Shown: positions 45,735 through 54,587 of the stretch, piece after piece | How the letters are laid out: each line of letters starts with the position of its first letter | How positions within the stretch are numbered: position 1 is the first letter of the stretch | DNA from: JAHEEL01 sp942491345 | GTDB lineage: Bacteria; Actinomycetota; Acidimicrobiia; Spongiisociales; UBA5794 | Length of the DNA stretch: 64,000 bases | Reading direction: 5' to 3' | NCBI GenBank assembly: GCA_942491345.1 | Contig: CALOAN010000042.1 | Location: 1-64,000, forward strand | Translations under genes and position numbers: made by a program | Notes under the pieces: generated by a model | What the model saw: only the letters and a program-made list of their open reading frames with translations | What the model was told of the DNA's origin: nothing | Database searches by the model: none

Positions 45735-46471
45735 TGACGCATGCACGACCGATCGAGGTCAAAGACGTATCGATGGCCTATCAGATGGCTCGGAACCGTG
45801 CGAGTACGGCGAAGGAGTACGTCATCAACCTCCTCAAGCGACAGGTTGTGTACGACGAGCTGTGGGCGCTCAACGACGTGTCCTTCGACGTGCGCCGCGG
45901 CGAGGTGGTCGGCGTTGTCGGCGCCAACGGTGCCGGCAAGAGCACACTGATGAAAGTCCTCGCCGGTGTTCTCCATCCGTCCGCAGGACGCGTGATCGTT
46001 CGCGGGCGCTTGTCGCCGATGATCGAAGTCAGCGGTGGCATGAACAACGAACTGTCCGGACGCGAGAACATCGTGCTGATGGGAACCCTTCTGGGAAGGA
46101 CACCCCGCGAGATGAACAAGCGTGTTGATCCCATTGCAGAGTGGGCGGGTCTCGAGGAGTTCATCGATGTGCCCGTCCGCGGCTATTCAACCGGCATGAA
46201 GGCCCGGCTGGGTTTCGGCGTCGCGACCGACGTGAAGCCCGATGTTCTGTTGATCGACGAGGTGCTCGCCGTTGGTGACGAGGCGTTTCGCGCGAAGTCA
46301 CTCGATCGGATCGAGTTCCTCATGGACGGAGGAACCTCGGTCGTGATGGTGTCGCACAGCCTGCCGATGATCGAGAAGCTGTGCGAGCGGGCCATCTGGT
46401 TCGACCGGGGCTATATGAAGGCGATGGGGCCGGCGAAAGACGTCGTCGACGCCTACAAAGCCTCGGTGTGA
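45734..46471 (+). CDS. ABC transporter ATPase of polysaccharide export (Wzt/TagH-like, short form)
   Basis: 245 residues from the GTG at 45734. Walker A VVGANGAGKSTLMKVLAG lies near residue 60, and the family-specific MIEVSGGMNNELSGRENI follows. The signature is YSTGMKARLGFGVATDV, Walker B is VLLIDEVLAVGD, and the switch His lies in MVSHSLPM. The protein stops soon after the ATPase core, so it lacks the C-terminal carbohydrate-binding domain that some Wzt proteins use to recognise a chain-end cap. This resembles TagH-type or uncapped-chain systems. The next gene starts within its last codons (GTGA at 46468). Confidence 0.93.
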   Translation: MTHARPIEVKDVSMAYQMARNRASTAKEYVINLLKRQVVYDELWALNDVSFDVRRGEVVGVVGANGAGKSTLMKVLAGVLHPSAGRVIVRGRLSPMIEVSGGMNNELSGRENIVLMGTLLGRTPREMNKRVDPIAEWAGLEEFIDVPVRGYSTGMKARLGFGVATDVKPDVLLIDEVLAVGDEAFRAKSLDRIEFLMDGGTSVVMVSHSLPMIEKLCERAIWFDRGYMKAMGPAKDVVDAYKASV

Positions 46472-47037
46472 GTGTGAGTTCGATCCCGGTCGTTGAAGCC
46501 ACCAACCTCCCGGACGTCCTCATCATTCGACCCCAAGTCTTCGGTGATCACCGCGGATCATTCGTCGAGACGTACAACGAGCAGACGTTTGCCGCGGCGA
46601 TCGGGCGTTCGGAGCGGTTTGTCCAGGACAACGAGTCGTTGTCGACGATCGGCACGGTTCGCGGTATCCACTACCAGCTACCGCCGAGCGCCCAAGGCAA
46701 ACTCGTTCGTGTGACCGAAGGTGCCGCGTTCGACGTCGCTGTCGACCTTCGACGTTCGTCGCCGACGCTTGGCCAATGGGCCGGCGTGGTTCTCTCCGCA
46801 GAGGATCACAACCAACTGTGGATCCCCACCGGCTTCGGCCACGGGTTCCTCGCCCTCACCGACCCCGTGAGGATCGCGTACAAGACCACCGACTTCTACG
46901 ACCCGACGACCGATCGGGGCGTCCAGTGGAATGATCCCGAGATCGGCATCGACTGGCCGATCGGTTCGTTGCCGATCACCGTCTCCGACAAGGATGCGTC
47001 AGCGCCGCGATTCTCAGAAGCCGACCTCTACGACTGA
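46468..47037 (+). CDS. rfbC: dTDP-4-dehydrorhamnose 3,5-epimerase
   Basis: 189 residues from GTG 46468, overlapping the ATPase stop (a second GTG at 46474 is possible). Motifs of the RmlC cupin: FGDHRGSFVETYNEQTF, VQDNESLSTIGTVRGIHYQ (catalytic His), KLVRVTEGAAFDVAVDLR and IPTGFGHGFLALTD. It converts dTDP-4-dehydro-6-deoxy-glucose to the 4-dehydro-L-rhamnose form. The matching rfbB and rfbA lie about 9-10 kb downstream. It is intact. Confidence 0.95.
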   Translation: MSVSSIPVVEATNLPDVLIIRPQVFGDHRGSFVETYNEQTFAAAIGRSERFVQDNESLSTIGTVRGIHYQLPPSAQGKLVRVTEGAAFDVAVDLRRSSPTLGQWAGVVLSAEDHNQLWIPTGFGHGFLALTDPVRIAYKTTDFYDPTTDRGVQWNDPEIGIDWPIGSLPITVSDKDASAPRFSEADLYD

Positions 47038-47062
47038 CCCTTCGGGCTTCTCTCCCTCAGAC

Positions 47063-47083
47063 TCCTCCCACTGAAGGGGAGGA
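47063..47083. terminator. Hairpin between convergent rfbC and glycosyltransferase genes
   Basis: TCCTCCC at 47063-47069 pairs with GGGAGGA at 47077-47083 over a 7-nt loop, followed by atctt. It lies 26 bp after rfbC and 29 bp before the convergent stop at 47112, so a bidirectional terminator is plausible. Confidence 0.45.
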
Positions 47084-47111
47084 ATCTTCCAAAGGGGGAG
47101 GATTGGCAGCG

Positions 47112-48932
47112 TCATTTGCTGTCGACGTTCGTGATGTGGTCGACGGTTCCCGGCCAGCGCAGGATCGAGGCGTTGACGAAGTCAGAGTCCTTCGCATCCC
47201 AGGTGTGGTCCCCGTGTCCGCGATACAGGACGAAGTCGAATGGATTCGTCGCGTACAGCAGGCACCCTGCCGCCGCCGCACGGTCGTACAACGACTGGTC
47301 GACGGCACTCGGACGGCGTTCGAATCGGAGTGTTCGAGCGAGGTCGCGCGACATGAGCATGGTTGGACCGGCGACGTGATGTCCGTAGCGCTCTGCCAGA
47401 CCGGTGGTGATCATCAGCGTCTCGTCCCGTTCGGCGAGGTACACGAAGTCGGGCGCTCGCCCGACGATGTCGGCCAGGCTGAACTCGTACGCGGTGACGA
47501 GATCCTCGAGGTGTTCAGGCCCGTAGGCGTCATCGTCGTCCATCTTCGTAACGAGCTCGCCGGTCGCCGACTCGAGTGCGGCGTTGAGACAGTCCCCAAG
47601 CCTCCACACCGCAGGAGCCTCGATGATGGTCACGCGCGCCGACAGCTGCGCACCAAGTCGTTCGACTTCGGAGCGAACGAATCCTTTGCCGTGGAGCACG
47701 GCGACAACCTCCACGTTCGGATAGCGCTGGAGGTCGATGTTCGCGAAGGCGTCGGCAAGGCGATCGGGACGCCGCGTGGACAACAACACGCTGACGAGCG
47801 GAGGCGCCATCAGGGGGATCCCGAGTGCGTAGAGCACGGCCTCGAATCGTCGGCGCCGGCTGTGTTCGCGCACCACGTGCCGGCGGGCTGCGACGCTGAG
47901 CCGTTCCCGTTCGAGGGGATCGAGGGCGACGGCGCTCAGGGTGCGTTCGTCGGAAGGGTCGATCGTCATGTCCGGCAAGAGTCGCCGGAGGCGATCGTTG
48001 GGTTCTGTGACGACGGGTGTCCCCGAGGCCGACACCGCAAGCACGTGCTCGATAAACGAGACGTCGGTTTGGTGGAGGCCCGAGACGGCGGCAACGATCG
48101 CATAGTGTTGTGCGTGGTCCGGCCACGCTTGCCGTGTCATCTCCAGCACCGGTATGCCGTCCGGGACGATCGTTCCCGGCTCCACGACCACATCGAGCCC
48201 CGGGTGTGCCGCCACGAGGTCGGCGACTGCGTCCGGGTCCTCGCTCGAGCGCTCCACGAACGCGCAGATTCCGGCCGCCGGCGTGCGTTGAAAACCCACG
48301 GGATTCGACTGCTGGATATCAACCGAAGGATCGATGAGCAGCACTCGATCGGCGCCGAAACGCTGCTGTGCGACCATCACCACGTCGCGATCTTCGGTGA
48401 CCACGAGGCTGGCGCCGATTCCGAGATCGATTGCTGCCTCGTTCGGCACGTACGCGACGATGGGTACAGGCGCGGAACTGTCTGTTTCGTCACCGTCATC
48501 GATCGAGTCGGTGCCTTCGCCGCCGCCGGGTGATCTGACAACGAGATCGACGTGGTCCCCATCCTCGACCTCGTTGGCGGTTGCTGCGAACGGGTTCGAA
48601 GCACCGCGATGGAGAAGCCGCACGTGGGCGTAGGGTGCTGCCCCGGAACGATGGAGACCGATTGACGCAGCCGTGCCGGCCGCCTCGCCGCGCCCGGTGG
48701 CTTCGCGTGTGACGTCGGTGCGTCGCAGGGCGGTCGAGACTCGTGTCGGCAGTCCCCGCAGGTCGCGAGCCGACACGGTTTCGGAGAGCGCGAGCCCCAG
48801 GCGGACGATTCGCATCGACCGGATCGTCTCGAGTTCATGAATCGCCTCATCCCGCTCCCGCTCTGCGGCCGCCGCTCGGTCGACGGGCGACGACGGTTGG
48901 TCGGAGCTCTTGGGATCGGTTGGTTTCGCCAT
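47112..48932 (-). CDS. Large glycosyltransferase: divergent GT-B-like N-terminus plus GT2 domain
   Basis: 606 residues. It starts with a charged coiled segment (AAAAERERDEAIHELETIRS). The middle (170-370) resembles a degenerate GT-B or glycan-binding domain ending in ERERLSVAARRHVVREHSRRRRFEAVLYALG. The GT-A domain starts at about 375: VSVLLSTRRPDRLADAFANI, VVAVLHGKGF, LNAALESATGELVTKMDDDD, then YGPEHLEDLV. The TKMDDDD motif serves as the metal-binding site. The paralogue at 50692-52311 has the same order and the same motif, so both probably handle related sugars. It is the last gene of a four-gene minus-strand set. Confidence 0.8.
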   Translation of the reverse strand: MAKPTDPKSSDQPSSPVDRAAAAERERDEAIHELETIRSMRIVRLGLALSETVSARDLRGLPTRVSTALRRTDVTREATGRGEAAGTAASIGLHRSGAAPYAHVRLLHRGASNPFAATANEVEDGDHVDLVVRSPGGGEGTDSIDDGDETDSSAPVPIVAYVPNEAAIDLGIGASLVVTEDRDVVMVAQQRFGADRVLLIDPSVDIQQSNPVGFQRTPAAGICAFVERSSEDPDAVADLVAAHPGLDVVVEPGTIVPDGIPVLEMTRQAWPDHAQHYAIVAAVSGLHQTDVSFIEHVLAVSASGTPVVTEPNDRLRRLLPDMTIDPSDERTLSAVALDPLERERLSVAARRHVVREHSRRRRFEAVLYALGIPLMAPPLVSVLLSTRRPDRLADAFANIDLQRYPNVEVVAVLHGKGFVRSEVERLGAQLSARVTIIEAPAVWRLGDCLNAALESATGELVTKMDDDDAYGPEHLEDLVTAYEFSLADIVGRAPDFVYLAERDETLMITTGLAERYGHHVAGPTMLMSRDLARTLRFERRPSAVDQSLYDRAAAAGCLLYATNPFDFVLYRGHGDHTWDAKDSDFVNASILRWPGTVDHITNVDSK

Positions 48933-48996
48933 CGTGGGTTTGCGATTCCTCGTTGGGTGTCGCCGGGGAACTGCCCCGCGGCTGTCGCTGCCGGCG

Positions 48997-49503
48997 CTAC
49001 GGCGCCGGGTCGGCTGGATCCATTTGCCACTGATCGTCGGGAGACTGGTCGCTGCCCCGCACCGCCCGGGCGATCGCTTTCAGAGCGAAGATCGTGTCAC
49101 CGGTGCTTCGAGACGCCTTCAAGCTCCCTGCCGCGTCCGCCAGCCTGAGCGCTCTGCGGGATTGCAGGTCGGCAAGCTGGGACTCGACGGCATACAGGGT
49201 TGCCGCCGCCACCTCGGCTGTTTCGTCGTCTGCACGATCCGAATAGGGATCCTCCGGCTCTGTGATCTCGAAAGAGCTGTGCACCATCCCGAGGCCGAGT
49301 GTTCGGCTGCTTGCCCAGCGTTCGCCGAAGAGCGTGCCGACTACCCCGTCGATCTCCTCCGGGGATGCCGCGATGCGCTGTGCGCGGTGGAGGGCTCGTG
49401 TCGAGACGGCCCGGAGCATGGCGGCGCTGGGCGCCGTATCGGGCAGCGTTCCGTGCAAAACGCCAACGCCGCTCGCCCGGACCTGGTCGACGATCTCAGT
49501 CAT
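48997..49503 (-). CDS. Hypothetical protein in the glycosyltransferase operon
   Basis: 168 residues from the ATG at 49503, which overlaps the stop of the upstream glycosyltransferase (49496-49498). Mostly helical with repeated Ala/Glu/Arg-rich stretches (EEIDGVVGTLFGERWASS, AATLYAVESQLADLQSRRALRLADAAGS). There is no signal peptide, no membrane span and no motif I know. Coupling to glycosyltransferases on both sides suggests an accessory or chain-length role (inference). Confidence 0.65.
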   Translation of the reverse strand: MTEIVDQVRASGVGVLHGTLPDTAPSAAMLRAVSTRALHRAQRIAASPEEIDGVVGTLFGERWASSRTLGLGMVHSSFEITEPEDPYSDRADDETAEVAAATLYAVESQLADLQSRRALRLADAAGSLKASRSTGDTIFALKAIARAVRGSDQSPDDQWQMDPADPAP

Positions 49504-50695
49504 CGTGTTCTCGTGAAAGAGCGTCCTCGGGGGGGACGCTGAGGCGCAACGGCGAGAAGGGATGGGTCTCGTCGAGATCCAGCGGCTCGTCGACCACCCG
49601 CACGCGGGTGTCGGACTCAAATCGCCGCCGCAACCATGCGGAATCCGGGCCGTCGCCGGGTGCGTACACCACGACGATCAGATCGTGAAACCGAGACCCA
49701 AGGATCGACTCGACGGTGCGAGATGTGGCTTCGGCAGGAGTGTTCCCCGCCTCGATCGTCGCAACCGCGTACGGCACGGTATACGAGCAGCCGGGCTCCG
49801 GATTCCGGTAGCCGAGTTCGGCGATCAAGTTGCGCATCTTCGGCTGCTGCAATCGGTGCGATTCGAGTTCGGCTGCACTGGGCTCGTGCCCTTCGCCTTG
49901 GTGCCAGCACACCGCGCTCCGGTCGGGGACCACGATCAGGCCGGCTTGTACGGCCCTGAAACCGAATTCGTTGTCCTCTCCGCCCCATTGGTCGAATGAC
50001 TCGTCGGTCCCGCCGATTCCGAGGTAGTGATCGCGACGGATGCTGAGGTTGCCTCCGCTCGTAACGAGGAACTGGTCGTCGAAGCGGCCGTTGAGCATGT
50101 CGGTTCGATCGAGGTGGCCTTCGATCCACTCGGGTCGTTGCGGATCTTGTCCCGGCAGGATCGATCGCAGATCACGAGCCGCGACGGCGGCTGCGATCGT
50201 TTCGGCATCGATACGGGAGAAATCGGCATGCCAGCGGAACCCGAAGACGAGTGCATCCGACACGACGTGGTGCCATCGTGCGTGAGCTTCGATGTGCTGC
50301 GCCTCGGGCATCATGTCGCAATCGATGAAGACGAGGATCTCGCCGGTGGCAACCTGTGCGCCCAGATTCCTGGCTCGTGCAAGGCCGAAACCCCGGTCTT
50401 CCTGGACATGCACGTTCACGTCGAGGTCCGAAGCGTGCTCGGGCACTTCAGGTGCCACCGAGGAACCGTCATCGACGATGACAATCTCCATGAGATCGCG
50501 CGGATACGTCTGCCGGGTGAGCGCCGCGAGCGTCAAGTCGAGCTCGTTCTGGGCCTCGAAATACGGAATCACGACCGTCACGCGACGCTCGGGTCGCCAC
50601 TCTCCGATCTCAGGGACCGGGATGTCGATCCACTCGTTGCGTGGGACCAGCGCAGGCGCTGGTGCTGGGAGCGTGGTTGCGATATCTGCGGTCAT
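49496..50695 (-). CDS. Family 2 glycosyltransferase
   Basis: 399 residues from the ATG at 50695, overlapping the upstream TGA as ATGA. The GT-A domain has VTVVIPYFEAQNELDLTLAA, IVIVDDGSS, FGLARARNLGAQVATGEILV, VFIDCDMMPEAQHIEAH (DxD) and a galactosyltransferase-type C-terminal block, SGGNLSIRRDHYLGIGG then WGGEDNEFGFRAVQAG. The latter block is typical of chondroitin-synthase/GalNAc-T-like GT2 enzymes. The final 100 residues are variable. It is probably cytoplasmic. Confidence 0.9.
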   Translation of the reverse strand: MTADIATTLPAPAPALVPRNEWIDIPVPEIGEWRPERRVTVVIPYFEAQNELDLTLAALTRQTYPRDLMEIVIVDDGSSVAPEVPEHASDLDVNVHVQEDRGFGLARARNLGAQVATGEILVFIDCDMMPEAQHIEAHARWHHVVSDALVFGFRWHADFSRIDAETIAAAVAARDLRSILPGQDPQRPEWIEGHLDRTDMLNGRFDDQFLVTSGGNLSIRRDHYLGIGGTDESFDQWGGEDNEFGFRAVQAGLIVVPDRSAVCWHQGEGHEPSAAELESHRLQQPKMRNLIAELGYRNPEPGCSYTVPYAVATIEAGNTPAEATSRTVESILGSRFHDLIVVVYAPGDGPDSAWLRRRFESDTRVRVVDEPLDLDETHPFSPLRLSVPPEDALSREHDD

Positions 50696-52311
50696 GGTTG
50701 GTGTCCTGGGTGTGTCGACGGCGCTGGTGACCCGATGTGGACCAGCGGGGCATACTCGGATCGGCCACGGATCTGGGTCGTCGACTGTTCGAGGAAGTAG
50801 TCCACGCCGATATCCCACGTGTGGCCGGACGCATTCCGATTCAGCAGGTAGCCGAATCCGTGTGTCCGGTAGGTCTCCCCGCCGAGACGGCGAACGTCGT
50901 TGATGAGCCCGAGATCGATGTGGCGTCGTGCCCTGCGGAATCTTCCAACGGCATCGAAGTCGGAGCGCCGCATCATCATGGTGCCGCCGGCCATCGTCGC
51001 CGTGTAGGACTCGGCACCGGAATTGAACCGCCTCATCGTGATGTCCAGTTCACTGAGATACACCCACTCAGCTGCTTTCGCGATCAACTCGGCACCCGAG
51101 TACTCCATGGCGTGCACAAGGTCCCAGAGGTGGTCGGCGCCATACCAATCGTCGTCGTCCATCTTGGTGATCAGTTCACCGGTGGCGAGATCCGCGCCCG
51201 CGTTGAGTGCGCTTCCGAAGGCCACTTCATGCCCCACATGAATGCTGCGTGCGTTCGGACAACGATCAGCGACGAGCCGCGCGGCATCATCCCCGAATCC
51301 ATCCCCGTGCAGAACGAAGATCGGTTCGAGCGGCTCGTAGTTCTGGTTTGCGATCTGCTGTGCGGCATGGGCGAGCTGCTCCGGCCGATTGGTTGCGAGG
51401 ATCGCCGAGATCGTTGGCCGCGGTCGAAGCCGCACGTCGAGGAGATCGGTGAGGTCCTCCCACCGTGCCCAATCCGTGAAGCGCCGCAACGCGATTCGAC
51501 GTTGTGCGACGCTGAGGCGCTCTCGATCGTCGGCGTCGAACAGATGCTCGATCGGGCCGGCAGAGGCCGCGACCAACTCGTCGCCGATCCATGCACCGAT
51601 CAATTCGGGGGCGTCGTCGGTCAGCCGGAACGGTATCCCCGCGACAGCGAGTTGAGCGAGGTAGCGGGCGCGAGCCTCGGGCGCCGCGTGAAGAGAGGTG
51701 TCGTCTACGACGCCCCATGCGGACCGGAGGTCGTTGAGGATCGGCGCGATGTCCGGACTCTTCCCCAGATCACCGAGGCTCAGGAGCCACTCGGATCCGG
51801 TGTAACCGGCGAGTTCGAGGTCGAGCATCCGCTCGAACGACCGCGCGGTTCGACGGGCCGCAGCCCGACCTCCCGACCTCAAGGCAACCAGCGGTCCTCG
51901 TTCGATGTCTCTGACTCCACCGATCGGCGAGACGCGGTCGAGATCAACCAACGGGGCCACGCGCACGTCGGCGGCGAGGCCGTTGCCGCCGACCGGGGCG
52001 ACGGTGATGTCTGTGACACCGGCAAGGCCGCGATCGTTGCCGTCCGTGAGAAAGCCAACCGTACGGACCCCGGCCGAGCGGGCATCGGCGACAATGCGCC
52101 GCAGTACCGGGCCGCGGGCTTCACTCGTGCCGCTGTCGATGACGAGCACATCGATCCAGTGCTCAGCCTCTTCGGCAGGTTCCCAGTCCGATCCGATGCC
52201 GATGTCTTGGACTCTCCAGCCGAGCCAGCGTTGGGCGACATGGCCGAGATAGCCGACGCGAAGACTGCCAAGACGCTCCGAAAGTGGTCCTGGTGGGCTC
52301 AGGTGGGTCAC
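50692..52311 (-). CDS. Large glycosyltransferase, paralogue of the 47112-48932 protein
   Basis: 539 residues. The N-terminal 300 residues are degenerate GT-B-like (VGYLGHVAQRWLGWRV..., ERLSVAQRRIALRRFTDWAR). The C-terminal GT-A domain has ISAILATNRPEQLAHAAQQI, FVLHGDGFGDDA, ALNAGADLATGELITKMDDD and DWYGADHLWDLVHAMEYSGA. The match to the other paralogue is collinear through both domains. It is the first gene of the minus-strand operon 52311-47112, divergent from the small coiled-coil gene at 52561. Confidence 0.8.
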   Translation of the reverse strand: MTHLSPPGPLSERLGSLRVGYLGHVAQRWLGWRVQDIGIGSDWEPAEEAEHWIDVLVIDSGTSEARGPVLRRIVADARSAGVRTVGFLTDGNDRGLAGVTDITVAPVGGNGLAADVRVAPLVDLDRVSPIGGVRDIERGPLVALRSGGRAAARRTARSFERMLDLELAGYTGSEWLLSLGDLGKSPDIAPILNDLRSAWGVVDDTSLHAAPEARARYLAQLAVAGIPFRLTDDAPELIGAWIGDELVAASAGPIEHLFDADDRERLSVAQRRIALRRFTDWARWEDLTDLLDVRLRPRPTISAILATNRPEQLAHAAQQIANQNYEPLEPIFVLHGDGFGDDAARLVADRCPNARSIHVGHEVAFGSALNAGADLATGELITKMDDDDWYGADHLWDLVHAMEYSGAELIAKAAEWVYLSELDITMRRFNSGAESYTATMAGGTMMMRRSDFDAVGRFRRARRHIDLGLINDVRRLGGETYRTHGFGYLLNRNASGHTWDIGVDYFLEQSTTQIRGRSEYAPLVHIGSPAPSTHPGHQP

Positions 52312-52560
52312 GTCATGTCCCGGGTTGGCGAGCCGTCATGATACGGCCGTTCCCGAGGATGGTGCTGATTGCGTTGTTGGCGGAGATGGCGATTGGTGCG
52401 GTCCGCTGCAGGTTTCCGCAACTTCTCGAGCCCGGGTCGAAGGGGAGGATCGGGCCGCGGTACACTGAGAATCCGCACGGTAGAGCAGAACTCGCCGGTG
52501 CACCTTGGCGCGGTCAGCGATCGATGTGGCCGCGATTCACGATGATGAGGTAGCGTCAAA
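52312..52560. other. Intergenic region between divergent genes
   Basis: 249 bp separating the minus-strand glycosyltransferase operon from the plus-strand genes. It must hold both promoters. A tacact hexamer near 52461 could be a -10 element, but no convincing -35 or operator is visible, and the small open frames in it have no recognisable content. Confidence 0.3.
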
Positions 52561-53082
52561 ATGGGGCAACAGCGGCCATCAGTGGCGATAGCGAGAGGCC
52601 TCTTTCAGGTGATCACCGGGCCGGTGAAACGCCGCCTCGATCGGCGGTACTTGTCGCGAGATGAGGCGGCACTGGCCATCGCCGGAATCCACGAACGACT
52701 CGTAGATGTGCGACAGAATCTGCGAGATCAACGCAGCGATCAGCGCACGGCCCTCACGACGGCGAACCTGCGGCTTTCGTCCATCGAGTCCCAACTCTCC
52801 GACGTTTCGTCGCTGCTGCAGACATCGGTTCAGCGGATTTCCGACCTGGATCGGGAGTTGAAGGAGCGGATCGACGGCGTTGGCTCCCAAGCTGCGATCG
52901 GTGCGGCATTTGTCGGGCGGGAAGAACCCCACGAGCTTCGGAAGAAGCTGTTCGATGCCCATCGTCTTGCCCGAGAGTCTGCAGAGGCCATTGAGAGCCT
53001 CCTTCAGGCAGAACTCGAACTCTGGCAGGCAGTCGACGGCGTTGACGCCGAACGGTCGAGGCCAGGATTGACCGATGCGTAG
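52561..53082 (+). CDS. Hypothetical coiled-coil protein
   Basis: 173 residues. A basic N-terminus (ARGLFQVITGPVKRRLDRRY) is followed by a long heptad-like helix from about 35 to 100 (IHERLVDVRQNLRDQRSDQRTALTTANLRLSSIESQLSDV...ISDLDRELKERIDG) and a second helical part (LRKKLFDAHRLARESAEAIESL). There is no membrane span. Similar small coiled-coil proteins accompany methyltransferase or glycosyltransferase complexes, but I cannot name a family. It probably leads the plus-strand transcript that includes the PP-loop genes. Confidence 0.65.
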   Translation: MGQQRPSVAIARGLFQVITGPVKRRLDRRYLSRDEAALAIAGIHERLVDVRQNLRDQRSDQRTALTTANLRLSSIESQLSDVSSLLQTSVQRISDLDRELKERIDGVGSQAAIGAAFVGREEPHELRKKLFDAHRLARESAEAIESLLQAELELWQAVDGVDAERSRPGLTDA

Positions 53083-53227
53083 CGGCCCGACGATGCGCGC
53101 TCGATGGGGTTGAAACTGTGGTCGAGCAGTTGGTAGCCCGGATCTGCCTCGGTTCGCCCCACGTGCAGCGGGTGTTTGTCCACGGATTCACTGCCCATCT
53201 CGATACAGAACGGGGAGGAGGCCCTCG

Positions 53228-54328
53228 ATGAGGGTGACCACATCCTGGAACAGCTCAGGCATGCAATTCAAACTGCGGCTCGATGGTGGGGAACACCTCG
53301 CAGGTGCCGGCCAAGACCTCATGCCGATCCGCCTCATCACCAACGAGGCGTTCGTGCATCATCCGGATATCAGGCCGGACGTGCACCCGGATCTTGTTGC
53401 CCTCGCGATCCTCACGGTCGTAGCTCCTTGGGCGGCCACGAGACTCTGGCTGGATACGCCCGTGTCTCAACGATTTGCGGAGGCCGTTGAAGCCGTATTC
53501 AACATCCCCGTCGGACCTGTTGACCCCGCTCTCGAAGCTCGAGCACCCGGGCACACGATGGGGTTGCTCTATTCGGGCGGAACGGACTCTGCCGCACTGT
53601 TCGAATTCATGCCGGACGACACACCGCTGATCCACCTCAAACGCGTCCGGCACCCACGTGTCCCGAATCGCGCAACTCACCTCAGAGTTGACGTGAGCGA
53701 GCACTACGCCCAGCGACTTGCGGAATCCGATCGCACGCTCCACGTATTCGGGACGGATCTCGAGTTCCTCTGCCAACCGTTCCCGACATACCCGACGTGG
53801 CCGGCGATTGCCGCCGGGGCGATACTCCTGGCCGACCACTTCGCTCTCGGCTCGATCGCCTCGGGCATGGTCCTGGGAACCCGGTACCTCAGCTATGGCC
53901 ACGTCTTTCATGCCGATGGCGACAATGATCACGCCTGGCGTACCGTGTTCGACGCGGCGGGCCTCCCTCATTTCCGGGGCATGGCCGGGGCGAGCGAGGT
54001 TGTGACCGACGACATCGTTGCCCGTTCCGGACTCGCCTCGAGCGTTCGGTCCTGCCAACTCGGCGGTTTCGACGAACCGTGTTGGAACTGTACGAAATGC
54101 CTGCGCAAGGAACTCATTGGTGCGGCACGCACCCATCAACCGCTTCCCCGGCTGCTCCTCGACAGGGTTTCGTCGAACGCGAAAGTCGTCGAACCGCTCA
54201 TTGGGCCGCCGCCCTACTACCGGCAGCACATCTACGAGTATGCGCTCGCTCGAGTCCCCGGGCTCGAGGGTTCCTTCCTCGAAGCAACGAAGGAACTCCT
54301 TCATCCGACGCTGCAGGCCACCGAGTAA
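53228..54328 (+). CDS. QueC-like PP-loop ATPase, C-terminally truncated by an in-frame TAA
   Basis: 366 residues to the first stop. ATG at 53228 with GGGGAGGAGG about 6 nt upstream. The PP-loop is LLYSGGTDSAAL (about residue 112). A Cys cluster C-x8-C-x2-C-x2-C (SCQLGGFDEPCWNCTKC) near residue 285 has the same spacing as the zinc site of QueC (7-cyano-7-deazaguanine synthase). The same frame continues past the TAA at 54326-54328 to a TGA at 54470-54472. That tail (ACYYTPALEELPDPW...ELMTDEDRTTLESWDAS) matches the C-terminus of the paralogue at 54588, so the stop is a nonsense change removing about 48 residues. The substrate is unknown; it is not obviously tRNA-related in this context. Confidence 0.75.
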   Translation: MRVTTSWNSSGMQFKLRLDGGEHLAGAGQDLMPIRLITNEAFVHHPDIRPDVHPDLVALAILTVVAPWAATRLWLDTPVSQRFAEAVEAVFNIPVGPVDPALEARAPGHTMGLLYSGGTDSAALFEFMPDDTPLIHLKRVRHPRVPNRATHLRVDVSEHYAQRLAESDRTLHVFGTDLEFLCQPFPTYPTWPAIAAGAILLADHFALGSIASGMVLGTRYLSYGHVFHADGDNDHAWRTVFDAAGLPHFRGMAGASEVVTDDIVARSGLASSVRSCQLGGFDEPCWNCTKCLRKELIGAARTHQPLPRLLLDRVSSNAKVVEPLIGPPPYYRQHIYEYALARVPGLEGSFLEATKELLHPTLQATE

Positions 54329-54587
54329 GTTGCGTGCTACTACACACCGGCTCTTGAAGAGCTCCCCGATCCGTGGAGAGCGACGTTCTGTGATCAATTG
54401 CCCGACTTCGTTGAGCTCATGACCGACGAAGACCGCACGACGCTCGAGTCGTGGGACGCTTCGCTGAGATGAGGAACGGCAGTTGTGAGTGCCGATTGAG
54501 ACTCCCTCCGGGGGCATCAACCGAGGCGTCGTCGAATCGCGGACACGGGTCGCTGACGTCGGATCATGAGCAGCACGGAGCGCCAGG

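Noticed and set aside
50737..52341. 534-codon plus-strand open frame opposite the large glycosyltransferase
   Set aside because: Antisense shadow; the minus-strand gene has the TKMDDDD motif and ATGA coupling to its neighbour.
54326..54328. Programmed stop-codon recoding (selenocysteine or pyrrolysine)
   Set aside because: The codon is TAA, not TGA or TAG, and the paralogue has no special residue or structure at this site; a nonsense change or error is simpler.
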